This document shows positions 52,528-62,779 of a DNA stretch of 64,000 bases, one piece after another. The stretch's first letter is position 1, and each line of letters starts with the position of its first letter. The notes below the pieces were generated by a model. The model did no database searches and was not told the origin of the DNA. It worked only from the letters and a program-made list of their open reading frames with translations. Position numbers and translations under genes: made by a program. This stretch comes from Pararge aegeria (Eukaryota > Arthropoda > Insecta > Lepidoptera > Nymphalidae): assembly GCF_905163445.1 (NCBI RefSeq), contig NC_053183.1, positions 4,588,001-4,652,000 on the forward strand. Direction: 5' to 3'.

Positions 52528-52580
52528 GTTTTAATTGTATGCCATAATCCTGCTTTATGTCAACCCTGCATACGCCACTG
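52528..52580. mobile_element. hAT-M right-end fragment
   Basis: TTTTAATTGTATGCCATAAT, CCTGCTTTATGTCAACCCTG, CATACGCCACTG. Confidence 0.6.
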
Positions 52581-52988
52581 CACGAATAGCAAATAAATAG
52601 AAGTAGTTTTTTGTTTAATACAGCAATTTTTCATTTACTTACCTTTATTTTAACGGCTGTATATATATTACGAGTATATTCCCACAATAACAAGGTTGGT
52701 ATAATACACCTATTAAATGTATTCATTTTCACACGATACATCATCGACCCAAATAGGATTCGCTCGAAACGAAAGCCTTTAACGAATTTAATTTGGGCCA
52801 ACGTGTAAGCTCTGCGTGACTCGCGCGTGTTTTAGTTTTTATGAATCTAGGTTTTAGAGCAAAACTTATATATCGGTAAGTGTATAGGGTGGGTTGAATA
52901 ATGTTAATTAAGTGCTATGCTGTATATACCTCGTTGTATAAATCTAGAACAGACCTATCTTATTACTGCTGACGACGACTGATGATTG
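52581..52988. other. AT-rich stretch, nothing recognised
   Basis: No gene or repeat identified. Confidence 0.4.
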
Positions 52989-53245
52989 ACGGCCGACTGG
53001 CGCAGTTTGCAGCGACCCTGCTTTCTGAGTCCAAGGCCGTTGGTTCGTTTCTCACAGCAGGAACATCTTTGTGTGATGAACATGAATGTTTTTCAGTGTC
53101 TGGGTGTTTGTGTTTATATTATAAGTATTTAGGTATATCATTCATAAAAATATTCATCAGTCTTCTTAGTACCCGTAACACAAGCTACGCTTACTTTGGG
53201 GCTAGATGGCGATGTGTGTATTGTCGTAGTATATTAATTTATTTT
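52989..53245 (+). repeat. SINE S1, full length
   Basis: GACGGCCGACTGGCGCAGTT (A-box), CCAAGGCCGTTGGTTCGTTT (B-box, mutated), TGAACATGAATGTTTTTCAG, GCTACGCTTACTTTGGGGCT, TTGTCGTAGTATATTAATTT. The 128-codon frame at 52982 is a reading through the SINE. Confidence 0.9.
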
Positions 53246-53429
53246 TATTTACCACTTAACAATAAAACTTTAAGGTATCATATTGCGACTGTAGTTTTCT
53301 TCACTCAAAATTTATGTCAGACAGTTATCCAAGTTGTGTTGTTAAATGAGGCGACTAAGGGAAAATAATAAGGAATCGGCAGCAGCGTCCTCTATGCTAC
53401 TACTACAATTTACTGCGATTACACACCCG

Positions 53430-53515
53430 TCTGCCCAGTGTGGAGTTTATGGGCAAGCCCTCCCATTGGTCTTTAGACCAGCAGTGGACTGTTAGTCCAG
53501 TCGTAATAATGTAGG
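53430..53515 (+). repeat. SINE/RTE-type 3' tail fragment
   Basis: CTGCCCAGTGTGGAGTTTAT, GGGCAAGCCCTCCCATTGGT, ACCAGCAGTGGACTGTTAGT. Confidence 0.5.
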
Positions 53516-53882
53516 TCAATGGAAGGTAGTAGGTACATATGCACATAACATACGTTCAGTGTTCACACCCGTTAACTTTTTAAATCGGGCCACAGATAAT
53601 GCAAGCGGACTCGAAGACCTGACAGTAGATACGCGCACTGAATAAATCCGTTTAGAAATAATCGGGCCGTGTGATGTTGTATGTGAACATTTGCCAACTA
53701 CGAGTTCGATGTCCGAATAAAATATATATTATACATTTAATTGTACGCAGGCACTTAGAAAGTACGTTAAATAAATAATAGAATGTATTGTCTATATATA
53801 CCTTATTTGTCACATTATTCATTACCTACTGAAGGTAAGGTAGGAAATGATTTACTTTTAAATCTTTTTAAATTAAAGAAAA
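53516..53882. other. Stretch without recognised features
   Basis: No gene or repeat identified. Confidence 0.4.
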
Positions 53883-53985
53883 AAAACGGCAACCACGTCC
53901 TTCTGATCGCAGCACAGCAATGCTGTTTGGCGCCAGAAATAACATGGCTGTTGTACTTGCCCGGACGAGCTCTGCTGCTCTGATA
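53883..53985 (-). repeat. Repeat F4 fragment
   Basis: AACGGCAACCACGTCCTTCT, GCACAGCAATGCTGTTTGGC, AGAAATAACATGGCTGTTGT, GCCCGGACGAGCTCTGCTGC: reverse complement of the F4 start. Confidence 0.7.
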
Positions 53986-54409
53986 AGCTTTATTCCTACT
54001 AAAAACTCTAAAGTAAGCTAAATTGTCGGGCCTTAGAGTATATACAGCTACGCTGAATCCGATTGAAAAAATTGTATTATTTTTAGGCATATCTATTAAT
54101 TTTTTTCATTCTTCGGTAGGATCGTAGCTGATAACTGCCTTAAGGGTGAGAGATGGGGTGAGTGGGAAATTTCGCCATAAGAAGAACCTCACGGCTCGAG
54201 AACACGACACGAGAGGGCAGGGGGATGTTGACCCGAAGGTGCCTCCTGCGAGGACTTCAATCTCGGCTCGGATCGACGTTTCAGACTGAGTCTCATCTTT
54301 GAAAATTGATATACTACTGTAGTTACTACTGTCGTAAATTTAACTTAATTGGCAGCCAGACAAATCTGGTAAACGTGAAAAGATCGAGAGAGCATGTCTT
54401 TTTCTTCAG
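53986..54409. other. Stretch with one hammerhead-like scrap
   Basis: No gene. On the minus strand 54265-54300 reads AAGATGAGACTCAGTCTGAA followed by ACGTC, reminiscent of a hammerhead with GAAAC core and a small stem II but lacking an intact first core box. Confidence 0.3.
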
Positions 54410-54495
54410 CACGGCTAGCAAGGGCACGAGACAGTTATCTCCCCGGGTAAAGGATAAAAAATTATCTTCTCCCACAGCTTTATTAACTCTCAGAA
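54410..54495 (-). mobile_element. MITE-T partial copy
   Basis: CGGCTAGCAAGGGCACGAGA, CAGTTATCTCCCCGGGTAAA, CTTCTCCCACAGCTTTATTA, ACTCTCAG. Orientation as at 15465. Confidence 0.6.
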
Positions 54496-55257
54496 AAGAC
54501 GAAGACGAGTGGAAGCCCTGTTGCTGTAGACACTATCGCTCAAAGTGTCTAGTCCAATCATTGTGGATATAAGCAACCAGCGAACGCCACACTCCTTGTT
54601 TTAAATTTTTTCTTTACGCGTTATTTTATCTAACTAGAACTGTCTAGTTATCTAGTTAAGTTAAGGTAAGCGATGATTTTGATCTCCTAGACAGCTTAAG
54701 ACTCCCCGAGAGTCTCGCGCAATCTAATTTCTTGATAGGTGTTCCACTGTATACAAATCCGATTCCAGCTATGTAGGCGGCATTTAACTGGCATTGCGGT
54801 AAACATATTTGCTTACCTATTGTGTAGAGGCTTGTGAGTCACATCTAAATCAAACCGAACCATTCCATTTATATTCGTTTATTGAGTTCATTGCGTTTAA
54901 CCTGAAAAGTTGAATTTAAAACCTGCTTCCAAGAAGGCGTAGGTTCTTAATATGTTTATTCGTATGTAAAACATATACACACCTTTTTATAGTATTACTC
55001 TTGCTTGATTTGCACGTCTTATTAAAATTTCGTACCTAGTTTTAGTTTAGCAGTCTTTTAAATACGATCCAAAAAGTGGTATATTTAAGGAAATTAATTA
55101 ACAACCAAGACCAAGATCTGCACTTATTGTCAAAATAAAAAAACAGTTTTCTAAAAGCCAACATCTATACTACATTAACAGAATCGTTTTTTGTTTTTAG
55201 TGGCTTTTAATTCGACTTCAATTGTATGTTGAGACAAGAGAACAAGAGCATGGCCTC
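54496..55257. other. AT-rich stretch, nothing recognised
   Basis: No gene or repeat identified. Confidence 0.4.
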
Positions 55258-55480
55258 GCAGGGCTAGCAGAGGCAGAAACGAAAGTAATATCCCCTGACA
55301 AGGGATGTTATTAACGTGCCCATCTGCTAAAGAACGGGAACAGGGAATAGGAGAAGTTTACTCCCGTTTATAATTACACATTTCCACTCGTAGTCGTGCG
55401 CCAATGCTCCGAGAGTTGATAAAGCTTTGGGAGAAGATAGATTTTTATCCTCTTTTAATGTCGCCGTGCTGGCTACATTA
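55258..55480 (+). mobile_element. MITE-T copy
   Basis: GCAGGGCTAGCAGAGGCAGA, ATATCCCCTGACAAGGGATG, TTATTAACGTGCCCATCTGC, TAGGAGAAGTTTACTCCCGT, GCTCCGAGAGTTGATAAAGC, GAAGATAGATTTTTATCCTC, GCCGTGCTGGCTAC. Confidence 0.65.
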
Positions 55481-55857
55481 ATAGAGTCAGGTAATAAGAG
55501 TGATTGCAAATATATTGTGCATTTACTTAGTTACCTGTCACAAGATCGATAAAAATAGATAAGGGGTTTTATCAAATGTTATTGTGGTAATATTTATCAA
55601 GATATACGTGCGTTTTCACTCTGACATTGATGATGGGTTCAACCATCAATGTTCTGTCACTATCCGCACTCCAATACGGCATAAGGTGAGATACTCCGAA
55701 GTTGTCATAAATAATTACCATGTATATACAACTTTCAAAGATGAATGGTCAGACTTTGGTCTTGAACACGAACACCCGCTCGGAGTAATCTTCGTATTGT
55801 TACGGTTTAGGGTATCACCATATCTCCCGAACATATCCTTTCGCAATGAGATGGTTT
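55481..55857. other. Stretch with an unsupported open frame
   Basis: 55584-55859 (+) is open for 91 codons but has no recognisable domain and runs into S2. Confidence 0.35.
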
Positions 55858-56075
55858 AAGTGCGGATTGCTGGACTTCACACACCTTTGATAACATTATG
55901 AAGAATAATCATAGTGTTATAAAAGGTGTGGCATGCATGTAAAGTTTAAAGCAAGTGATATTAAATTGCTTTAAACGCTCTAAACGAGCAAAATTTGAGG
56001 TGCATACCGTGGTTCGAACTCGGCCCTCCGAAAGTAAATCTGGAGTCCTAACCGCTAGGCTATCACCGCTTTCTT
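55858..56075 (-). repeat. SINE S2, 3' end lost
   Basis: AGTGCGGATTGCTGGACTTC, CACACACCTTTGATAACATT, AGTGATATTAAATTGCTTTA, GTGGTTCGAACTCGGCCCTC (B-box), CTAACCGCTAGGCTATCACC (A-box intact). Confidence 0.8.
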
Positions 56076-56235
56076 TCCACTCACACGCATCTGATATTAA
56101 ATTGTCATTACGTTGCATTCTTCACGTGAACGTGAAATCTCATTCAACGTAGACAGCATACAACGCAAACTGTCTGTTGGCACATCTCCAGCCTACGAAT
56201 GCAATGCATCATACTAAATTGTTACCGGTTAACGT

Positions 56236-56548
56236 ATTCAGCTTAAAATACAGAATTAAGAACGTACAGAAACCGTGTACACGACTCACCGACTCAACCG
56301 AAGAATCAAAAACCACTCCTCTTTAGTCGTGTTTGTCAAACTGGCGGTTAGTACTTTCATTCCATTTAGCAGTTGACAGTAGTTATTTTATCTCTAATGT
56401 GCTAAAAGTTTACCATAAAATGGGGAAAATGGGAAAAGTTTGTGAGCTAGCAACATTGAGACGTGCGCGGGGCGTTTTAACGTTTGTTTTTTGCACTGTA
56501 TGCAATAATGGCTGAATGAGGGTTCTGTATGTTACTAATTCTTCGGCT
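56236..56548 (+). mobile_element. MITE-F, complete copy
   Basis: Left terminus ACAGAATTAAGAACGTACAG; right terminus CTGTATGTTACTAATTCTTC is its worn complement. Internal blocks AACCACTCCTCTTTAGTCGT, TTCCATTTAGCAGTTGACAG, ATAAAATGGGGAAAATGGGA, GTGAGCTAGCAACATTGAGA, CGTGCGCGGGGCGTTTTAAC, AATAATGGCTGAATGAGGGT. About 310 bp, no ORF. Confidence 0.7.
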
Positions 56549-56689
56549 GAAAAGTTTGTTTAGAAATACCTGAACGTAAGCAACAGAGCTCGCCAACTAA
56601 CACTGGAGCGGTGTGGATTTAATACCAACCAACCATATTAAATCCACACCATATTCAAGGAGAACGGGAATTAAAATATGTAGGACGCA

Positions 56690-56862
56690 AAGCTAAAATA
56701 CCGCGTTGACCCCCCGAGGAAGTGGATAGATCAAGCTAGTCGCAGAGAGCTGCTGGAAACAGGCGGCTTAGGACCGTGGATTTTTAACTACCTAGAACAG
56801 AGTTATGTCCAGCAGAGGACGTCAATCGTCGTGACGTCAGTCGTGATGATGAAGGCTTAAAT
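56690..56862 (+). pseudogene. RTE ORF2 tip, decayed
   Basis: CGTTGACCCCCCGAGGAAGT, GGATAGATCAAGCTAGTCGC, GGCTTAGGACCGTGGATTTT, AGTTATGTCCAGCAGAGGAC, GTCAATCGTCGTGACGTCAG follow the RTE end (RPPTRWTDDIKR, WNSL, YVQQWTSI). Confidence 0.6.
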
Positions 56863-56921
56863 GTTGAGGGATCCAAACAACGCCTTACTATCGTTTTTAA
56901 TCATTAAAAATAGTATACCTG

Positions 56922-57206
56922 TCTATCATCATCATATAAACCCATTACTGGCCCACTAAGGGGCTAAGGCCGTAGTCCACCACGCTGGTCCAGTGCGGAT
57001 TGGTGGACTCCACACACCTTTGAAAACATTATGGAGAACTCTCAGGCATACTGGTTTCCACACGATGTTTTCCTTCACCGTTGAAGCAAGCGATATTTCA
57101 ATTAGTTAACGCACATAACTTTGAAAAGTTAGAGATGGGTGCTGTGATACGAACTCGGACCCCCGAAAGTGAAGTCGAGCTCCCACTGGGCTATCAACGC
57201 TTCACC
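56922..57206 (-). repeat. SINE S2
   Basis: TCATCATCATATAAACCCAT, AAGGCCGTAGTCCACCACGC, TTGGTGGACTCCACACACCT, GATGTTTTCCTTCACCGTTG, GACCCCCGAAAGTGAAGTCG, GGGCTATCAACGCTTC. The A-box is partly kept. Confidence 0.85.
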
Positions 57207-57299
57207 TGCCTATACGTATATGTAAATTCCATCGCAAACTAAAACAAATGAAACAAACAAACAAACCCAAGAGCTGGCGTTTTTTTAACCCAACGGCTA

Positions 57300-57388
57300 A
57301 GTCTAGCAATTCAAGGTTCAATAGCGCCAGCATTTTGGATACCATGCCCATAAGTGAACAGTTAGACGGCTTATATTTATTGTAAATA
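57300..57388 (+). repeat. LINE L-C 3' end fragment
   Basis: CAATTCAAGGTTCAATAGCG, CCAGCATTTTGGATACCATG, AGTGAACAGTTAGACGGCTT, same order as 41303-41400. It joins directly onto the L-D tail in opposite orientation. Confidence 0.6.
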
Positions 57389-57389
57389 T

Positions 57390-59108
57390 TATTATTATTA
57401 AACTCTTTATTTGTATACCACAATATTAACATATTTAAAATATAACAAAAACAGAAACATCGAAAGAAGTAGTAATACAAAAGGCGGCTTTATCGCTTAA
57501 TAGCGATCTCTGCCAGGCAACCTTAGAATTAGGAAAAAAAAGAAGAGGAGAATAGACTGCTGGTGGTACAAATATTAAATACATACATACGAATAACTAC
57601 ATGCCAATACATAAACTAGTGTACACAAATAGATAAAAAGTAAATAATATAATAAATAAAGAAATATAAAAATAAACTAATATATATCTGAGCTGATCCT
57701 CGGTCAGATTAAGAAAGCTTGCATCCGCATAATCGAGAATAGATAGAAAGAGAGAATGTGCTAGCATAACTTTGGTCGGAATTGGAAGAAATGATTGCAG
57801 CCTTCGCAACGAGCTCATCGCCACAAACACTTTCTGACTCAGCTCTTTGACATGCACTGTCCATGACAATTCCCGGTCGAATTATACACCAAGATCTTTA
57901 ACAGAGTCACAAAAAGGAATAGCGATGCCATTATAAATAACAGAAGGAATGCTCAGCCAATCAACCCTCGCGATCATTCCTGAGCTACCGAAAACGATAG
58001 CTTTTGATTTTGCAGGATTGACCTTTAGCCCATATTGCCTGCTCCACTCAGAAATTGCAGCCATATCATTATTTATAGCTGCAACAGCAGCACCAAGATT
58101 TTGCAGGGTAGATGAGCGATATATTTGGATATCATCTGCATACATGTGATAGAGAGAAGAGATGTTTTGAGTAATAGAGTTAATAAAAATAGAAAAAAGT
58201 AAAGGAGATAACACGCCACCCTGAGGTACCCCAGCCGCAACATCACACCAAGACGAAAAAGACTCTTCAATCTGAATGCGCTGTCGACGGCCATTGAGGT
58301 AACTCCGAAACCAGTCTATTACTGATGGAGATATGTTAATAGAGCGTAAAAGACTAAGCAAGATGTCAAATTCAACTGTATTAAAGGCATTGCTAAAGTC
58401 AAGCAGAATAAGAATTGTTAGCTGCTTGTTATCCATCGCCCATCGAATATCATCAGTTACTTTAGCTAGAGCAGTAGCCGTACTATGACCAGGCCGAAAG
58501 CCGGATTGCAAAGAACTGAGAAGGTTATTCTTATTAAGAAAGAGACTAAGTTGTTAAGATACGAGTTTTTCAAGAACTTTTGAGAGAAATGGTAATATAG
58601 AAATGGGGCGAAAATCAGAAAACGATGAAGGGTTGTTTTTTTTAGGTAGAGGAATAATCTGAGCAAACTTCCATTCTTCAGGGAATTTGCTACAGAGAAT
58701 GGAAGAGTTTAAGATATGGGTTAGAATAGGGGAAACAACGTCAAGAATTGGAATGATCATATTACGGGTAATGCTATCTACACCAACAGCATTCGATGCA
58801 ATGGATATTATGCTCTTCTTAACATCACATTCAGTAAAAGACTCGAAGGTAAATGGTAAAAAGTTAGGAGTTGAGTGGGAAGAAAGAATTCTAAGAGTAC
58901 GTTCTTTATCGAAACTATTAATTGTATCAGAAGTAGAAAAATGTTTATTTAGGAGTTCGATATCAACGTTAATAGGAGATCTATGAGATGAATTACCCAC
59001 TTTCAACAGACTTATGAATATGGCGTCGTTGAGCATCCCTACACAATGTATTACAGCGATTCCGTGCTTTATGATATTTTTCCCGGTTAGCGTCAGTATT
59101 ATTTGTTT
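57390..59108 (-). pseudogene. CR1/Jockey-like LINE (L-D), 5'-truncated, ORF2 reverse transcriptase largely preserved
   Basis: Minus strand, 5' to 3'. The start NNTDANREKYHKARNRCNTL is followed by a frameshift near 59000. Then KKSIISIASNAVGVDSITRN, FPEEWKFAQIIPLPKKNN and DFRPISILPFLSKVLEKLVS. Next, after a stop at 58551-58553, come SGFRPGHSTATALAKVTDDI, LLDFSNAFNTVEFDILL, AAGVPQGGVLSPLLFSIFIN and the catalytic MYADDIQIY (YADD at about 58131-58142). SVKDLGV, a stop near 57881, then FDRELSWTVHVKELSQKV and LDYADASFLNLTEDQLR follow. The ORF then jumps straight into the 3' UTR (57390-57700), so the C-terminal part is deleted. The UTR equals 43730-44036. Only two in-frame stops and one frameshift over 1.4 kb, so this is the youngest-looking LINE here. 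Confidence 0.9.
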
Positions 59109-59574
59109 AATATTAATTTTAGTTTATAATTATTATTTCTCTAGAAAAATATATTTTTCGTTGGTTGGTCGGGTATTAATAAAGAAAAAAAAAACAAACG
59201 TAATTTTGTATTTATCACATCAAGTAGAGGTCATTGTAAGATGTTTGAAGTGACGACAAGATAAAAACTCGAGAACAAAAGTACGAAATGATAATGATAC
59301 GCAACTTTCTTCAACGCGCGTCGGCGACTGCACCTTTCATTTGGACTTATTTGCTGGCTACAATAACCGGAATACCGGATGTGTCGACATAAACAAAGCG
59401 TATCAGATTCTCATTTTCTTATTTAACTATAAAAAAAAAGTAAACAAAACTATATCGCGGAAGCGGTATGAAAACAGGGGTTCCGTAGACACAAAAAATA
59501 TTTTTTAAGTTTCCTAAAAACTATACTATCTAAATGTATTGTTGTGTGTGGTATAACTAGCTTATGTAGTAGTT
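59109..59574. other. AT-rich stretch, nothing recognised
   Basis: No gene or repeat identified. Confidence 0.4.
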
Positions 59575-60105
59575 GCTTTTTAGGGCAGAGCTCGTCCGGT
59601 TTAGATCTAACCCTATTTTTTTCTGCTACTAATAAGCATTGTTGCTATGCTATGTTGCGGTCGGAAGGGCATGGTTGCCGGCGTAATTACAGGCACACCT
59701 TTGCTGGAATGGCAGCCCCGAACTGGTAAGCGCAGTTTGGTCGACCCCCAACGAGGTGGACAGACGACATTAAGCGCGTCGCAGGTAGCTGCTGCATCCA
59801 AGCGGGACAGAACCGTGGCATTTGGAACTCCCTACAAAAGACCTATGTCGTGCAGTGGACGTCTATCGGTTGATGTGATGATGATGATGATGTGATGATG
59901 AGGCTTAACACCTACGCCTCAGATGGATGGACACAGCGTCACGTTTCAGGACGTGCTCCTAGCATGCCCTGCGATGTATTGTTCTGTTTATACACAATTT
60001 TTATCACTTAGAATTAGGTGGGCCATATGCTTGGTTGATAGATTGCCAACCTTCGTAAGGAGACGGCACCCAAGAAGAACACTTGGTCCGTCAATTATCA
60101 CTCAA
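59575..60105 (+). repeat. Repeat F4 with nested RTE fragment
   Basis: GGCAGAGCTCGTCCGGTTTA, GTTGCGGTCGGAAGGGCATG, CCGGCGTAATTACAGGCAC, then the RTE piece, then AGGCTTAACACCTACGCCTC, ATGGATGGACACAGCGTCAC, CAGGACGTGCTCCTAGCATG, TTGGTCCGTCAATTATCAC. Confidence 0.8.
59698..59897 (+). pseudogene. RTE ORF2 C-terminus and tail, inserted in F4
   Basis: LLEWQPRTGKRSLVDPQRGG (a frameshifted GRPPTRWTD region follows), then RDRTVAFGTPYKRPM in the shifted frame. The nucleotide sequence ends CGTCTATCGGTTGATGTGAT plus ATGATGATG, the standard RTE end (YVQQWTSIG* and a TGA-repeat tail). Very similar to 23459-23862. It sits between the CAGGCAC and AGGCTT blocks of F4. Confidence 0.85.
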
Positions 60106-60575
60106 AAAAACCCCTTTGTAAATATGTTGACATGCCGATAACGTTTAGTTCAGAGATGTGTATACAACAGAATTGACACGAATTTCTAATATTGACAGAG
60201 CTGCAGATTAACTCAAGCATATTGAGCCATCTCATTGTTTGCCAGATTCACAATTGAATTACATAATATTACATGTAAGCGAGTGATAACAGTTATAAAT
60301 TAAATTATACATCACCGTCGAATTATATATCTAACTCAGGTGTCAGCTTTATTTATTTACGCATACACATTTATTAATCAGCCACGGTTTCTTTTTTTTG
60401 ATACAATCCAGACAAAACATTTCGTTCTAGTAGTTTTAGTACTTACTCATTTTTAATGGGTCATATTTAATAATAATAATGATAATAATTTATTTTATTT
60501 CATATAGAAACATTTTTACAGCGGGAAACTCCTTATGGACTATACAAAGTGACATTAGTAAAATTCAATTATCTT
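60106..60575. other. AT-rich stretch, nothing recognised
   Basis: No gene or repeat identified. Confidence 0.4.
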
Positions 60576-60576
60576 A

Positions 60577-60618
<42 letters not shown>

Positions 60619-60642
60619 TTCATATAATATATTTATATATAT

Positions 60643-60679
<37 letters not shown>

Positions 60680-60688
60680 AATATATTA
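60576..60688. repeat. (AT)n microsatellite, interrupted
   Basis: Three alternating AT tracts separated by AAATTTCATATAATATATTT-like and TAAATA interruptions. Likely polymorphic and prone to forming cruciforms. Confidence 0.9.
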
Positions 60689-61401
60689 AATGAATTACAA
60701 TGATTTGAGTAGTTTTAATTTGTTTTTTGTAAGTGAATAATATTTATCTTTAACGAGTGTCCTTACAAGAGTTTAATTGTAACAAATTCAATTTTAAGAA
60801 CTGCTGCTTTATTATTAGAAAGGAACATGATTGGATATATGACTGGATAATCCATGTAGTCATACATCTATCATGTTGCCAGAGGAATGTTAAACATACA
60901 TGTAAGGAGTAGGAAGACAATACAAGAGACGGTTGTATTGTGTGAAAGTGGATATAAAAGAAGATAATATGTTGTGTGGACTCCAGGAAGCCTGGGATAA
61001 GGGCGAGAAGAAGATATTTAACAGTTATAAGCGGTGTTTAGGTTACAATAATTTTCGTAGTGTTCATTAATCATTAATTATACTAAACTGATAATGTCTA
61101 TTTCTTAATGATTTCACCGTGGAATCCTAAAACGTAACTAGTGACAGCCGTTAACGAATTTGATATCTCTCTGCATCTAAGTTAACACTATTATTTATTA
61201 ACTATCGCTTTTTTATCTTAATCTTAATGTAGAGCATGGTATTCATTAAAATATTTTTCAATTGATAGTTTAATTGGTTTATGGATTTTATTCAATCGAT
61301 TTCAATTAATCTGAGTTATATTTTAAGCAAGTTTTTATAAGAATAATAGTGTCTATAAGATGTTTTTTTAAAGTAATATTTTAAGGACCTGAAGTTAAGT
61401 G
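60689..61401. other. Stretch without recognised features
   Basis: No gene or repeat identified. Confidence 0.4.
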
Positions 61402-61668
61402 ACGGCCGACTGGCGCAGTGGGCAGTGACCCTGCTTTCTGAGTCCAAGGCCGTGGGTTCGATTCCCACAACTGGAAAATGCTTCTGTGATGAACATGAAT
61501 GTTTTTCAGTGTCTGGATGTTGAACTGTTTTTAATAAGTATTTACTCGTAAATATATTATTCTTAAAACTATTCATCAGTCTTCTTAGTACCCATAACAA
61601 GCTACGCTTACTTTGGGGCTGTATGACGATGTGTGTTTATTGTCGTAGTAAATTTATTTATTTATTTC
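61402..61668 (+). repeat. SINE S1, full length, well preserved
   Basis: GACGGCCGACTGGCGCAGTG (A-box), GTGGGTTCGATTCCCACAAC (B-box), TGAACATGAATGTTTTTCAG, AACAAGCTACGCTTACTTTG, GTAAATTTATTTATTTATTT tail. Both Pol III boxes look intact. Confidence 0.92.
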
Positions 61669-61689
61669 TTTATTAAAAAAAAAAGTAGA

Positions 61690-61925
61690 AACAGAGCAAC
61701 ACTTCACAGGGCATGCAAGGAGCACGTCCTGCAACATGCGGCCCTGTGTCCATCAATTTGAGGCGTAGGTGTTAAGCCTCATGTGCCTATAATTACATCG
61801 GCAACAACACCCTTCGGACCAGAACACAGCATTGTAGCAATGCTGCTTAGCAGCAGAAATAAGCATGGCAATAGCACTTCTCCGGACGAGCTCTATCACA
61901 AAAACTCTACTATTACAAAAGATTC
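61690..61925 (-). repeat. Repeat F4, uninterrupted
   Basis: CAGGGCATGCAAGGAGCACG, TCCATCAATTTGAGGCGTAG, GTGTTAAGCCTCATGTGCCT, ACAACACCCTTCGGACCAGA, AGAAATAAGCATGGCAATAG, TCTCCGGACGAGCTCTATCA. Confidence 0.85.
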
Positions 61926-61981
61926 TTGTCTAGATATTACCAGTTTTAACTGGATTTAATGAATGATGTTCTTAAAATGTA

Positions 61982-62216
61982 ATAAATAAATATACTACGA
62001 GAATAGACACATCGCCACCTAGCCCCAAAGTAAGCGTAGCTTGTGTTATGGGTACTAAGATAACTGATGAATAATTATATGAATAATATACATAAACAGA
62101 CAATGGAAACATTCATGTTCATCACAAAAACATTTTCCAGTTGTGGGAATCGAACCCACGGCCTAGGACTCAGAAAGCAGGATTGCTGCAAACTGCACTA
62201 ATCAAAGGTGGCCGTC
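61982..62216 (-). repeat. SINE S1
   Basis: AATAAATATACTACGAGAAT, CGCCACCTAGCCCCAAAGTA, ATGTTCATCACAAAAACATT, GTGGGAATCGAACCCACGGC, GGATTGCTGCAAACTGCACT. The A-box side is mutated. Confidence 0.85.
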
Positions 62217-62779
62217 AAAGGTGTTCCTAATTGATGACGCTTGATTAATATGTGAAATCACACCGATGAGATAAGTATTACATAACACAAATTTTCTAAA
62301 ATATATCTAAAAATAGTGTTTATAAATATTGCTTATAATTATTTAATGTTAATTTATTTGAATAAAAAATATATTAAATTGTAAATTTAGCATAAATAAA
62401 ACTTTTCACAAAATTTTATATCCTGCTACGCTAAATAAAAAATGTGTTATGGTAATCGATTTTCTAATAGATTCGCTAGTCTTGATTTAATAAGTAACGT
62501 AAACAAACTATGAAGACAAATTCTATGAGCTTTTTTCGCTGTCGAGAAAGGTTGATTCGATCGAGTTATGCATAAGCATATTATGCCATCGAACTAAGCG
62601 AGTATCTATTAAATAAGAGTCTATCTATACATGCATAGAATAATAATTATTACCTAAAAGAGAATGCCCACTCTCGGGTTATTGTTATACTTACTTACGG
62701 CCAATTATTTATTTTGAAATCTTGCACGTTCTTATTTTACGTCTCTTTTGTCGCAGTACCGCAAGGAAATATATATATG
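62217..62779. other. AT-rich stretch, nothing recognised
   Basis: No gene or repeat identified. Confidence 0.4.

Noticed and set aside
52982..53368. 128-codon plus-strand frame
   Set aside because: A direct reading through a full-length S1 SINE.
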